Positions 46,767 to 55,500 of a stretch of 64,000 nt of DNA are shown here, piece by piece. Where the stretch lies: NCBI RefSeq assembly GCF_007990755.1, contig NZ_BJXA01000009.1, forward strand, positions 1 to 64,000, written 5' to 3'. Each line of letters starts with the position of its first letter. Position 1 is the first letter of the stretch. Both the position numbers and the translations under genes were made by a program. This stretch comes from Nocardia ninae NBRC 108245. GTDB lineage: Bacteria > Actinomycetota > Actinomycetes > Mycobacteriales > Mycobacteriaceae. The notes under the pieces were generated by a model. That model worked only from the letters and a program-made list of their open reading frames with translations. It ran no database searches and was not told the DNA's origin.

Positions 46767-47273
46767 TCACGTGTCGTTCTCCGTCCCAGTAAAGGTCTCG
46801 TCCCAGTTGCGGCGCATCGCGGCGATCATCTCGGGCCTGGTGCGCTCGAAGTCGTCCACGAACTGTTCGAGCAGTCCGGCGAAGTCGGCCCTGGCCTGTG
46901 GCGTCCATTCGGCCATCACCCGGGTCAGGTTCTCGTTGCGACGCCTGCGGATCTCTTCGGCGACGGCCCGGCCACGCTCGGTGACGACGAGCACGGTCGC
47001 TCTGCCGTCCGCCGGGTCGGCCTGCCGCTCGACCAATTTCTTGCCGACGAGCTGGGCGACCTGACGGCTGACCGTCGAGGCGTCCGAGTGCAGCGCGCCG
47101 GCCAGCGCGCCCGATCGCATCGGTCCGTCACAGCACAACCGGATCAGCGCGCCGAAGGCGGCCGGGTCCAGTCCATCCTTGGTCCACGTGCTCAGCTGGG
47201 CCGCGGTGCGGTCGCGAATTCGCTGCAATCGGGTGAGTTGCATCGCGATCGTGTCGATCGTCCGGTCGTCCAC
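46767..47273 (-). CDS. MarR family transcriptional repressor
   Basis: 168 aa winged helix protein. The recognition segment is MRSGALAGALHSDASTVSRQVAQLVGKKLVERQADPADGRATVLVVTERG, the standard MarR HTH and wing (DxR motif as DGRATV). The GTG start is preceded by AAGGATGAGG. It lies upstream of the DHA2 exporter and probably represses it and itself through the palindrome just ahead of its start. Confidence 0.92.
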   Translation of the reverse strand: MDDRTIDTIAMQLTRLQRIRDRTAAQLSTWTKDGLDPAAFGALIRLCCDGPMRSGALAGALHSDASTVSRQVAQLVGKKLVERQADPADGRATVLVVTERGRAVAEEIRRRRNENLTRVMAEWTPQARADFAGLLEQFVDDFERTRPEMIAAMRRNWDETFTGTENDT

Positions 47274-47285
47274 ACCTCATCCTTG

Positions 47286-47317
47286 CTTGCATCAATCAAT
47301 TAGTTGCGCAATGCAAG
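47286..47317. promoter_or_regulatory. inverted repeat, likely MarR operator
   Basis: Arms CTTGCAT and ATGCAAG (7 bp, perfect) flank 18 nt that contain TTGCGCAA, itself a palindrome. The site lies 13 nt upstream of the MarR start codon, where autoregulatory MarR operators usually sit. Confidence 0.6.
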
Positions 47318-47360
47318 TATGCGGACGACCCTCCTACTGGGGCAAGCGATATACGGCGCT

Positions 47361-48182
47361 TTACTCGCCCTTGAACTCCGGCGCCCGCTTCTCGAACACC
47401 GCCTTGATCGCCTCGGTGAGGTCCTGCGACGGCAGGAACGCGGAGTTCCACGCGGACACATAGCGCAGCCCGGCGGCCACCTCGTCCTTGCGCCGCTGAT
47501 CCAGCACGTCCTTCACACCCTGCACCACCAGCGGCGGGTTCACCGCGATCTCGCGTGCCGTGGCGTGTGCGGCGTCCAGTGCCGCGTCCTGATCCGCGAA
47601 CACCTCGTTGACCAGGCCGATCTTCTCCGCGCGCGCCGCGTCGATGTCCTTGCCGGTGTAGGCGAGCTCGCGCAGCTGGCCCTCGCCGATGATGCCCGGC
47701 AGCCGTTGCAGCGAACCGATGTCGGCCACGATGGCGACCTTCGCCTCGCGCAGGCTGAACTTCGCGTCCGCGCTCGCGTAGCGGATGTCCACCGCTGCGA
47801 TCAGGTCGAGGCCACCGCCGATGCACCAGCCGGAGACGGCCGCGATCACCGGCTTGCGGCAGTCCGCCACCGCGGTCACCGCACCCTGCATCTTGCGCAG
47901 TTCCACCAGGAACTCGGTGCGCGGCGCGGCCAGCGCCCGATCGGCCATCAGCGGGCCGAACATGCCGCTCATCGCGGGCAGGTCGAGGCCGTAGGAGAAG
48001 TGCTTGCCCGAACCGGTGAGCACGATCGCGCGCACCTCGGGGTCGGCGTCGAGCGCCTGGAAGATCTCCGGCAGCTCCCGCCAGAAATCCGGGCCCATCG
48101 CATTGCCCTTGCCGGGACCCGTCAATGTCACCTGCGCGACGTGGTCCTTCGTTTCAACGGTGAAAGCCTGCCAGTCAGTCAT
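47361..48182 (-). CDS. crotonase family, dienoyl-CoA isomerase-like
   Basis: 273 aa acyl-CoA-modifying enzyme. The crotonase oxyanion segment is AAVSGWCIGGG. The three acidic positions of delta3,5-delta2,4-dienoyl-CoA isomerases appear to be present: Asp in GGGLDLIAAVD, Glu in FSLREAKV and Asp in VADIGSLQRLP. That argues for an ECH1-type isomerase acting on unsaturated fatty acids rather than plain hydratase. The start MTDWQAFTVE is chosen; the in-frame extension to 48590 runs through an intergenic hairpin. Confidence 0.88.
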   Translation of the reverse strand: MTDWQAFTVETKDHVAQVTLTGPGKGNAMGPDFWRELPEIFQALDADPEVRAIVLTGSGKHFSYGLDLPAMSGMFGPLMADRALAAPRTEFLVELRKMQGAVTAVADCRKPVIAAVSGWCIGGGLDLIAAVDIRYASADAKFSLREAKVAIVADIGSLQRLPGIIGEGQLRELAYTGKDIDAARAEKIGLVNEVFADQDAALDAAHATAREIAVNPPLVVQGVKDVLDQRRKDEVAAGLRYVSAWNSAFLPSQDLTEAIKAVFEKRAPEFKGE

Positions 48183-48524
48183 TTGTACAGCGTATCGAGG
48201 AGAGTGCGACCTAGTACTTCGCATCTCGAAATGGGCGTCTACCAGTGCTGCGCCCCCCGAACCGACCCAGCCACCACAGCGCGAACTTTGCGAGCGCCGT
48301 TCGCGGCCCGTCTCGCGTCCGAGTGGCCGAAGTGCATGCGCCGCAGGCGCGAGTCTCGGCCGCTCGGACGCGAGACTCCGGGGGCCGCGAACACGCCGCG
48401 CCCGCGCGGCCAAATTTACTGTAAAAACTGCGCAAAATCGGTGCGGCGCACTGGTTCCCCTTTTGCGGGCGGGCGGATCATTAAAGCTCGTCAGCAAACC
48501 TCGATTCTGGATTCGGAGGCCATC
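48183..48524. other. 342-nt divergent intergenic region with long inverted repeat
   Basis: Lies between the leftward crotonase and rightward OHCU-like genes, so it holds both promoters. The centre is a large inverted repeat described separately. Right of it, AAATTTACTGTAAAAAC (around 48412-48428) is an AT-rich island with palindrome TTTAC-T-GTAAA and is the likely promoter/operator zone of the OHCU-like gene. Confidence 0.6.
48299..48392. repeat. ~33-bp inverted repeat forming a large hairpin
   Basis: The left arm 48299-48330 and right arm 48356-48392 pair almost completely: GTTCGCGGCCC, then GTCTCGCGTCCGAG, then GGCCGA against their complements. One bulge of about 5 nt and one mismatch interrupt the stem. 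The 25-nt loop contains a further GCGCC-GCA-GGCGC stem. No gene overlaps it. Confidence 0.8.
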
Positions 48525-48845
48525 ATGCTGATGCATCAAGGAATCGGCCTCGAGCGGTTCAACCAAATCTCGCGTGCCCGTGCGATACACGCGCTGTTCG
48601 CCTGCTGCTGCAACGTCACCTGGGCCGCCACCCTCGCCGATGCCCGGCCCTATCCGAACAGGGACGCGCTGCTCGCCATGGCCGATGTGGAGTTACTCGC
48701 GCTGTCCCAGGACGATCTGGATCGGGCACTCGAAGCAGTTGTGCACGAACAGGTCTCGGGCGGCAGTATGGCCGAGCTCGCGCAGATCACGCAGGCGCGC
48801 ATCACTCGGATGCTCGGGCCGAGCGAGGGCTATCCGGAATACTGA
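48525..48845 (+). CDS. short OHCU decarboxylase-like protein
   Basis: 106 aa. The first ~75 residues resemble the N-terminal part of 2-oxo-4-hydroxy-4-carboxy-5-ureidoimidazoline decarboxylase of the ureide pathway: LERFNQISRARAIHALFACCCNVTWAATLADARPYPNRDALLAMAD. Full enzymes are about 165 aa with an HPRIG segment, which is missing here; the C-terminal 30 residues diverge. A clear CGGAGG 8 nt upstream supports translation. It may have lost enzymatic function. The longer frame upstream is antisense noise. Confidence 0.78.
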   Translation: MLMHQGIGLERFNQISRARAIHALFACCCNVTWAATLADARPYPNRDALLAMADVELLALSQDDLDRALEAVVHEQVSGGSMAELAQITQARITRMLGPSEGYPEY

Positions 48846-48898
48846 CGCATTCGCCGAGTAGCCCGGCGCACCACCCGCAATCGCTCTACTCTGGTGGC

Positions 48899-49375
48899 AT
48901 GCGCAGGTCGACATTGCCACCGATCGCCTGCCGAGTCGCGGACACCCTCATCGCCCGAGGCCATCACGGTGTCATCGTGACCCAGCCGGCCCCCACCCCC
49001 ACCGTTGCGGATGCCGCGCGCTCGCTCGGCGTCGACGTGGGCGCCATCACCAGCTCGCTGGTCTTCCTGCTGGACGAGGATCCGGTGCTGCTCCTGGTTT
49101 CCGGCGCACACGAGGTAGATCTCGAGTCCACCGGAAAACGCCTGGAGGGCACCCTGACTCACGCCCCCGCCGAGATGATCCGCCAGGTCACCGGCCAGCC
49201 GATCGGCGGCGTAGCCCCGGTGGGCCACCCCACCAACCTCCCCACCTGGGTGGACACCGCCCTCTCGAACCACCGCGAGGTCTGGGCCGCGGGCGGCCAC
49301 CCGAACACGGTGTTCCGCACCTCTTTCCACGAGCTGGTCCGGATAACCGCCGGTCTACCGATAGACGTCGACTGA
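48899..49375 (+). CDS. YbaK/EbsC aminoacyl-tRNA editing-like protein
   Basis: 158 aa. The prolyl-tRNA editing (YbaK/Cys-tRNAPro deacylase) fold is indicated by TSSLVFLLDEDPVLLLVSGAHEVD, the GGVAPVGHP loop and the terminal GGHPNTVFRTSFHELVRIT. It probably clears mischarged tRNA in trans. No Shine-Dalgarno is seen, but TACTCT lies 6 nt before the ATG, so a leaderless transcript is likely. Next in line is a flavin reductase gene. Confidence 0.9.
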   Translation: MRRSTLPPIACRVADTLIARGHHGVIVTQPAPTPTVADAARSLGVDVGAITSSLVFLLDEDPVLLLVSGAHEVDLESTGKRLEGTLTHAPAEMIRQVTGQPIGGVAPVGHPTNLPTWVDTALSNHREVWAAGGHPNTVFRTSFHELVRITAGLPIDVD

Positions 49376-49433
49376 TTACACCCCTGGATCTGGCCTGAAT
49401 ACGCGGAGAGGCGGGCTGGCGTAGGTTCAAGGG

Positions 49434-49985
49434 GTGACCGAAGCTGAACGGCCCGCCACGGATTTCCAGATCCCTGATGATCTGAGCGGGATTACTGCCG
49501 AGCAATTCCGCGCATCCATGCGCCACTATCCGGCGGGCGTTACTGTCGTCACACTGGACTCGCCGAAGGGCCCGATCGGTTTCACCGCGACTTCCTTCGC
49601 CTCCCTGTCGCTGGCTCCGCCACTCGTTTCGTTCAATATCGCGCACACCTCGTCGAGCCTCGCCGCCCTGCTCGACGCCGACTCGGTCGTCATCCACTTC
49701 CTCGGCGAACACCAGCACCACCTGGCCCAGCGTTTTGCCCGCACCGCCGAGGACCGTTTCAGCGACCGTTCCCTCTGGACCACTCTCGACACGGGCGAAC
49801 CGGTCCTGCACGGCACCCCCATCTGGCTGCGCGCGACCATCCACCAGCTCATCCCGCTGGGTGACCACACTCTGGTCGTAGGTCTAGTGACCCGGGTGCA
49901 CGACAACACCGACGAAACCCCCGCCGCCGCTCCCCTTCTTTACTACAACGGCCGCTACCACCGGCCGACCAAACTTGGCGACTGA
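49434..49985 (+). CDS. flavin reductase (FMN-binding split barrel)
   Basis: 183 aa. The segment [41 protein letters not shown] is the hallmark of the short-chain flavin reductases that supply reduced FMN/FAD to two-component monooxygenases. The C-terminal [11 protein letters not shown] is also typical. The GTG start at 49434 follows AAGGG. The partner oxygenase is not in the window. Convergent with the class V PLP enzyme gene. Confidence 0.92.
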   Translation: MTEAERPATDFQIPDDLSGITAEQFRASMRHYPAGVTVVTLDSPKGPIGFTATSFASLSLAPPLVSFNIAHTSSSLAALLDADSVVIHFLGEHQHHLAQRFARTAEDRFSDRSLWTTLDTGEPVLHGTPIWLRATIHQLIPLGDHTLVVGLVTRVHDNTDETPAAAPLLYYNGRYHRPTKLGD

Positions 49986-50040
49986 GCAACGTTTCGACCA
50001 TGGCCGTCCGGCGTAGCGCCGGGCGGCCACTTTTACATGG

Positions 50041-51360
50041 CTACCCGGTGAGGCAAGGGGCGGCACCGGTCGGGGCCTGGGAGGTGAAGGGGCGGGTCTC
50101 CGGGGTGGGGTTCCAGAGGTTGTTGGTGGTGGCGTAGTTCCAGCTCGGACCTTGGTGGACGAGCGTGGCGACGGCCTCGATGAGCCGGTCGATGTGGGCC
50201 GCCGTGGTGCCGAGGCCGATGCTGGCGCGCAGGGCCCCGTCGAGGTCGAGGCGGGCGAGCAGCGGGTGCGCGCAGAAGCGGCCGTCGCGGACGCCGATGC
50301 CGTGTTCGGCGGACAGATAGGCGGCGACGTGGCCGGGGACGAAACCGTCCAGGGTGAAGGCGACGATGCCGACGGTATCGGGGGCGTCGGCCCAGATGCG
50401 CAGCAGGTTGACGCCGGGGATCGCGGCGAGGCCGTCGCGCAGCCGGTCGGCGAGGTGGTGTTCGTGGGCGGCGAGGGTTTCCGCATCGATCTCACAGAGC
50501 GCGTCACAAGCGGCGGCGAGCGCGGCGGCCCCGAGCACGTTGGGCGAACCACCCTCGTGGCGCTGCGGCGCCTGCGCCCATTCGGTGCCCGCAGTGGTGA
50601 CCTCGCGGACCGCGCCACCACCGGCGAGGTACGGCTCGGCGTTGTCGAGCCAGTCGCGGCGGCCGACGAGCACGCCCGCGCCGAACGGGGCGTACAGCTT
50701 GTGGCCGGAGAAGGCTAGGTAGTCGATGCCGGTGTCACGCAAACTGATTCGCCGATGCGGCGCGAGCTGGGCGGCATCGACGAGGATGCGGGCGCCGCAC
50801 TGGTGGGCGATGGTGGCCAGCCGCTCCAGCGGCAGCACCTCGCCGGTGACATTGGACGCGCCGGTCACCGCGAGCAGCGCGGCGGGCTTGCTGCACAGCT
50901 CGGCGACGAGCCTGCCGATGGTCTCCTCGACCGTCGCCCCGGCCTGCACGACGCGGCGGCCGTGCTTGGTCCAGGGCAGGAAGTTCGCGTGGTGCTCGAT
51001 ATCGAGCACCACGGTGTCACCGGGCACGCAGGACGCGAGCAGGTTCAGCGAGTCGGTGGTGTTGCGGGTGAACACCACCACCTGATCGTCGGCCGCGTCG
51101 AGGAACCGGGTGACCGAACCGCGGGCCGCCTCGTAGCACTCGGTGGAGATCCGCGACGCGTAGCCCGCGCCGCGGTGCACGCTCGCGTAGAACGGCAGCA
51201 GCTGCTGTACCCGGTCGGTGACCTGCGCCAATGCGGGCGCGCTGGCGGCGTAGTCGAAGTTGGCGTAGGTGGTCGTCCCGCCTTGGACGAGCGGCACCTG
51301 AAGGTCGTCGCCGGAAACCCGGGCAAGGGGGGCACAGTTCTGGGTCACCACAGCAGTCAT
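50041..51360 (-). CDS. class V aminotransferase, cysteine desulfurase-like
   Basis: 439 aa PLP enzyme. The Schiff-base Lys is Lys221 in FSGHKLYAPFG. Other class V landmarks are FDYAASAPAL, VVFTRNTTDSLN, DIEHHANFLPW and DAAQLAPH. A Cys in the C-terminal part (GRFCAHPLL) could be the persulfide acceptor. The start MTAVVTQ is used because the further upstream frame runs through a SAM-IV riboswitch. The riboswitch ties it to sulfur/methionine economy: cysteine or selenocysteine desulfuration is likely but not proven. Confidence 0.88.
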   Translation of the reverse strand: MTAVVTQNCAPLARVSGDDLQVPLVQGGTTTYANFDYAASAPALAQVTDRVQQLLPFYASVHRGAGYASRISTECYEAARGSVTRFLDAADDQVVVFTRNTTDSLNLLASCVPGDTVVLDIEHHANFLPWTKHGRRVVQAGATVEETIGRLVAELCSKPAALLAVTGASNVTGEVLPLERLATIAHQCGARILVDAAQLAPHRRISLRDTGIDYLAFSGHKLYAPFGAGVLVGRRDWLDNAEPYLAGGGAVREVTTAGTEWAQAPQRHEGGSPNVLGAAALAAACDALCEIDAETLAAHEHHLADRLRDGLAAIPGVNLLRIWADAPDTVGIVAFTLDGFVPGHVAAYLSAEHGIGVRDGRFCAHPLLARLDLDGALRASIGLGTTAAHIDRLIEAVATLVHQGPSWNYATTNNLWNPTPETRPFTSQAPTGAAPCLTG

Positions 51361-51399
51361 CACGAAAATCCCATCGGCTCCGGGACCCGCAATCAGGTG

Positions 51400-51524
51400 A
51401 TTCGTCGAGTCCGCGCTTGCCGCACCCGGTCGGGCGTCGGCCTGGTCGTCACCCGGAGCACCCCACCGCGGAGGAGGGTTGCCGACCAGCAAGCCGGGGC
51501 TGAACGCTGGTACTCATGACCTGA
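51400..51524 (-). ncRNA. SAM-IV riboswitch
   Basis: On the minus strand the element begins AGGTCATGAGTACCAGC, continues with GCCCCGGCTTGCTGG, CGGCAACCCTCC, CCGCGGTGGGGTGC and CCGGGTGACGACC. These are the conserved core and P1-closing strands of the actinobacterial SAM-IV class. The 3' pseudoknot strand should lie near 51400-51440, so the left boundary is approximate. It precedes a class V PLP enzyme start by about 40 nt, as expected for a cis regulator that senses S-adenosylmethionine. Confidence 0.88.
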
Positions 51525-51629
51525 CCCGAGATTGGCAGATGCCCACCCAAGCTGTCAAGACCAACAGCCGCGTGGGCGCGGCGGCGGAAATGCGTTGCTA
51601 ATCCCGCGCCATTGGGGTCACATCATTGG

Positions 51630-52277
51630 GTGTCGCCCTCCCTGCTGCTGAGCTTTATCGGCCTGTGCGTTCTGCTGTCGCTCACTCCCGGCCCGGACTC
51701 GTTCCTGGTGCTGCGGTTTTCGCTGGTGGACGCGCGACCGGGGATCGCCGCGGCGATCGGGTCGGCGCTCGGCGGGATCTTGTGGGCAGTGGTGGTCGCG
51801 GCCGGCGTCGCGGCGCTGCTGGAGCAGTCGGCGACCGCGTACCGCGCGTTGAAGGTGATCGGCGGAATCTACTTGGTGTACTTGGGGATTCGCGCGTTGC
51901 TGGATCAGCGGCGACAGCGCAAGGCCGCGCGGGAGGCCGATGGCGTCGGAGGTCTGGCGGACAACGCGGCGGCCACCCGGACATCGGTTCGCTCGGCGTT
52001 CACCGCGGGTGTCGTCTCCTGCATGTTCAACCCGAAGGTCGGCCTGTTCTATCTCGCGGTGCTGCCCCAGTTCCTCACCGAGGTCACCTTCGTCAACACC
52101 CTCGCCCTCGGTGCCATCGAATCGGTGATCGCCGCGGTAGAGATGGTGCTCCTGGCCTTGGTCGCCTCCCGCGCGGTCGCGCTGCTGCGCCGCCCGAAGA
52201 TCCGGGAGCGGCTCGAACAGGCCAGCGCCGCCATTCTGACCGCCCTCGGCATCGGCACCGCCGCCTCCGCGGCCTGA
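51630..52277 (+). CDS. LysE/RhtB-type amino acid exporter
   Basis: About 215 aa with six predicted transmembrane helices. The N-terminus SLLLSFIGLCVLLSLTPGPDSFLVLRFSL with the TPGPD motif, and FTAGVVSCMFNPKVGLFYLAVLPQF in the middle, are diagnostic of the LysE/RhtB family. The start is GTG at 51630; an in-frame TTG at 51612 is possible. It diverges from the SAM-IV controlled gene. The exported compound is unknown, though the family moves basic or small neutral amino acids. Confidence 0.9.
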   Translation: MSPSLLLSFIGLCVLLSLTPGPDSFLVLRFSLVDARPGIAAAIGSALGGILWAVVVAAGVAALLEQSATAYRALKVIGGIYLVYLGIRALLDQRRQRKAAREADGVGGLADNAAATRTSVRSAFTAGVVSCMFNPKVGLFYLAVLPQFLTEVTFVNTLALGAIESVIAAVEMVLLALVASRAVALLRRPKIRERLEQASAAILTALGIGTAASAA

Positions 52278-52594
52278 CCGATCCCGCGCGAAACGCGCTG
52301 AGCTGCAAGATCACCAGCGGGATGAGGGGAATCACAGCGGCGCCAGCGGGGCGACCCAGCGACCGCCCGGCGAACCCACCGGCTGACCCGCCCACCAGGC
52401 ATTGCTTCGGCGCGTCCAACAGAAATCGCCACGACCTGCAACAACCTCGCCCGCGACCGCCAGCGCGGCAACCGCGGCGGTGAACAACAAACGTCGACAA
52501 CCCCGAGTACCGTGGACAACTGGTCACCATGGTGTTTGCCCATTGGTAACCCAGCTATGACACAACAACACCAGGGAAGTGCGAGGCAGGTCGA
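52278..52594. other. 317-nt intergenic region before the polyamino-acid synthetase
   Basis: Presumably holds the synthetase promoter. Around 52518-52551 two GGTNACC palindromes (GGTCACC and GGTAACC) lie 19 nt apart, possibly an operator. On the minus strand a 52-codon frame (52332-52490, TTG start) would encode a signal-peptide-like MLFTAAVAALAVAGEVV protein, but it lacks a good ribosome site. I see no firm gene. Confidence 0.45.
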
Positions 52595-55500
52595 ATGGGA
52601 GGTGGGCAGGGCGTCATGCTCCAGCCACAGGTTGACGCGACGGTACACCCGCTATTACGGACCGCGCACACGCCACCGGCCCGCACCCTCGTCGACATCC
52701 TGACCGCTACCGCGCTGACCCATCCCGACGCACCCGCCATCGATGACGGCGACACGGTGCTCACCTATCTCGAACTCGTGGTGGAGATCGAGAAGACGAT
52801 GGCCCGCCTCGCCACGGCGGGTGTGCGCCCGGGCGACCGGGTCGGCGTGCGGATGCCGTCCGGCTCGCGCGAGCTCTACCTCACCATCCTCGCAGTCCTG
52901 TACGCGGGCGCCGCCTATGTACCGGTCGACGCCGACGACCCGGACGAGCGCGCCCAGCTGGTCTTCGGCGAGGCGCAGGTCACCGCGATCGTCACCGCGG
53001 CGGGTATCGAGACGACACCGGCGGCAATCCGTGCGGCAGCGGACAATCCGGCCGACGCCGCCACGAGCACCCTGCCCACCCCCGCCGACGACGCCTGGAT
53101 CATCTTCACCTCCGGCTCCACCGGAACGCCGAAAGGTGTTGCGGTGACCCACCGCAACGCCGCCGCGTTCGTGGACGCCGAGGCCAGGCTCTTCCTGCCG
53201 GACGCCCCGATCGGCCCCGGCGACCGGGTGCTCGCCGGACTCTCGGTCGCCTTCGATGCCTCCTGCGAGGAGATGTGGCTGGCCTGGCGCAACGGCGCCT
53301 GCCTCGTCCCCGCCCCGCGCGACCTGGTCCGCACCGGCGCCGATCTCGGTCCGTGGCTGGTGCGCCGGGAGATCAGCATCGTCTCCACCGTGCCGACGCT
53401 GGCCGCGACCTGGCCCGCCGAGGCGCTGGACGCGGTCCGGCTGTTGATCTTCGGCGGCGAGGCCGTGCCGCCCGAACTCGCCGAACGTCTTGCCGGCAAC
53501 GGTGATACGGAGCGCGAGGTCTGGAATACCTACGGCCCCACCGAGGCCACGGTGGTCGCCTGCGCCGCGCTGCTCGACGGCCAATGGCCCATCCGGATCG
53601 GGCTCCCGCTCGACGGCTGGGATCTCGTGGTAATCGACGCGGCCGGAAACCCGGTGGGCGAGGGCGAGTCCGGCGAACTGGTAATCGGCGGCGTCGGCCT
53701 GGCCCGCTACCTCGATCCCGCGAAGGACGCCGAGAAGTACGCGCCGCTGCCCTCGGTCGGCTGGGATCGCGCCTACCGCAGCGGCGACCTGGTCCGCAAC
53801 GACAGCGCGGGCCTGGTCTTCCTCGGCCGCGCCGACGACCAGATCAAGCTCGGCGGCCGCCGCATCGAGCTCGGCGAGATCGACAACGCGCTGCAACACC
53901 TGCCCGGTGTCACCGGTGCCGCCGCCGCTATCCGAACAACCAAGGCAGGCAACAAGATTCTGGTCGGCTACCTCACCGGTCCCGGGCCTGATTTCGATCT
54001 CAAAGCGGCCAGAACTCAACTGGCCGAACAACTTCCGGCGCCCCTGGTGCCGCGGCTCGCGGTCGTCGACGAACTGCCGACCCGCACCTCCGGCAAGGTG
54101 GACCGCAACGCGCTGCCCTGGCCGCTGCCCAACAGCGCCGACGACGACGCCGACAACGACCTCACCGGTACCGCGCAGTGGGTTGCCGGACTGTGGGATT
54201 CGATCCTCGGTGGCGAGGTGCTCGACCTCGACGCCGACTTCTTCGACCTCGGCGGCGGCTCGCTGGCCGCGGCCCAGCTGGTGACCGCCCTGCGTGCCCG
54301 TTATCCCCAGATCACCGTCGCCGACCTGTACGACCATCCACGCCTCGGCGCGCTGGTGGAACTGCTGGAGCAGAGCACCCCGGCCGTCGCCGTCGAGGAG
54401 CGCGTGGTGCGCCCGACACCGCGGCGCGCCCAGTGGACCCAGGTGCTCGCCACCATCCCGCTCACCACGCTCACCGGCCTGCAGTGGCTCACCTGGCTGG
54501 CCATCGTCGGCAATATCGCGGCCTGGTCCGGCTCGCTGCCGTGGCTGCCGCAGCTGTCCTGGTGGTGGACGCTGGTGGCGTTCCTGCTCTTCATCTCCCC
54601 GCCCGGCCGGATGGGGATCTGCGTGGTCGGCGCCCGCCTGCTGCTGCGTGGGGTCGAACCCGGCCGGCATCCGCGCGGCGGCTCGGTGCATCTGCGGCTG
54701 TGGGCCGCGGTACGCCTGTCCGAGGCCAGCGGCGCCGAAAACCTCTCCGGCGCACCGTGGATGGTGCCGTTCGCGCGGGCGCTCGGCGCCAAGATCGGCA
54801 AGGGCGTCGACCTGCACACGCTGCCCCCGGTGACCGGCATGCTCGAACTCGGCGACGGGTGCAGCGTGGAGCCCGAGGTCGACCTGTCCGGCTATTGGAT
54901 CGACGGCGACGTGGTCCACATCGGCCCGGTGACCGTCGGCGCGGGCGCGGTGGTCGGCTCACGATCGATCCTGTTGCCCGGCACCAGGATCGGCAAGAAC
55001 GCCGAAGTGGCGCCCGGCTCCGCCGTCTCCGGCAAGGTCAAGGCAGAGCAGGAGTGGGCGGGCTCGCCGGCCGCGAAAATCGGTAAGGCACATCATCGCT
55101 GGCCCGCGCACACACCCGACCGCGCGGCGCACTGGGTGGCGATCTTCGGCGTCACCTCGATGGCGCTGGCCGCGGTGCCCATCCTCGGCCTCGGTGCGGG
55201 TGGCCTGTTCATCGCCTGGTTCATCCGCGACACCCGCACCCTCGCGGGCGGTTTGGGTCGCGCCTTCGCGATCCTGCCGGTCGCGACACTGCTCAGCCTC
55301 GCGGTGTACGCGGCGATCACCATCATCGCGGTGCGGCTGCTCAGCTTCCGGCTGCGCGAGGGCTATCACCCGGTGCGCAGCCGCACCGGCTGGCAGGTGT
55401 GGTCCACCGAGCGCCTGCTCGATTCGGCGCGCACCTTCCTGTTCCCGCTGTACGCGAGCCTGCTCACACCGATCTGGCTGCGGCTGCTCGGCGCGAACAT

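Noticed and set aside
44723-46792. 689-codon plus-strand frame over the exporter gene
   Set aside because: His/Gln/Arg-rich composition typical of the antisense of a membrane protein; the DHA2 transporter on the other strand has all family motifs.
47304-48845. 513-codon plus-strand frame ending in the OHCU-like protein
   Set aside because: Only the last 106 codons, behind CGGAGG, are gene-like; the rest is antisense to the crotonase gene and crosses the long inverted repeat.
52332-52490. 52-codon minus-strand frame with a signal-peptide-like N-terminus
   Set aside because: It needs a TTG start with poor spacing to any Shine-Dalgarno and has no recognised homologue; mentioned under the intergenic region only.
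52655-54919. 754-codon minus-strand frame opposite the synthetase
   Set aside because: Antisense of the adenylation domain, with composition but no motifs of a real protein.
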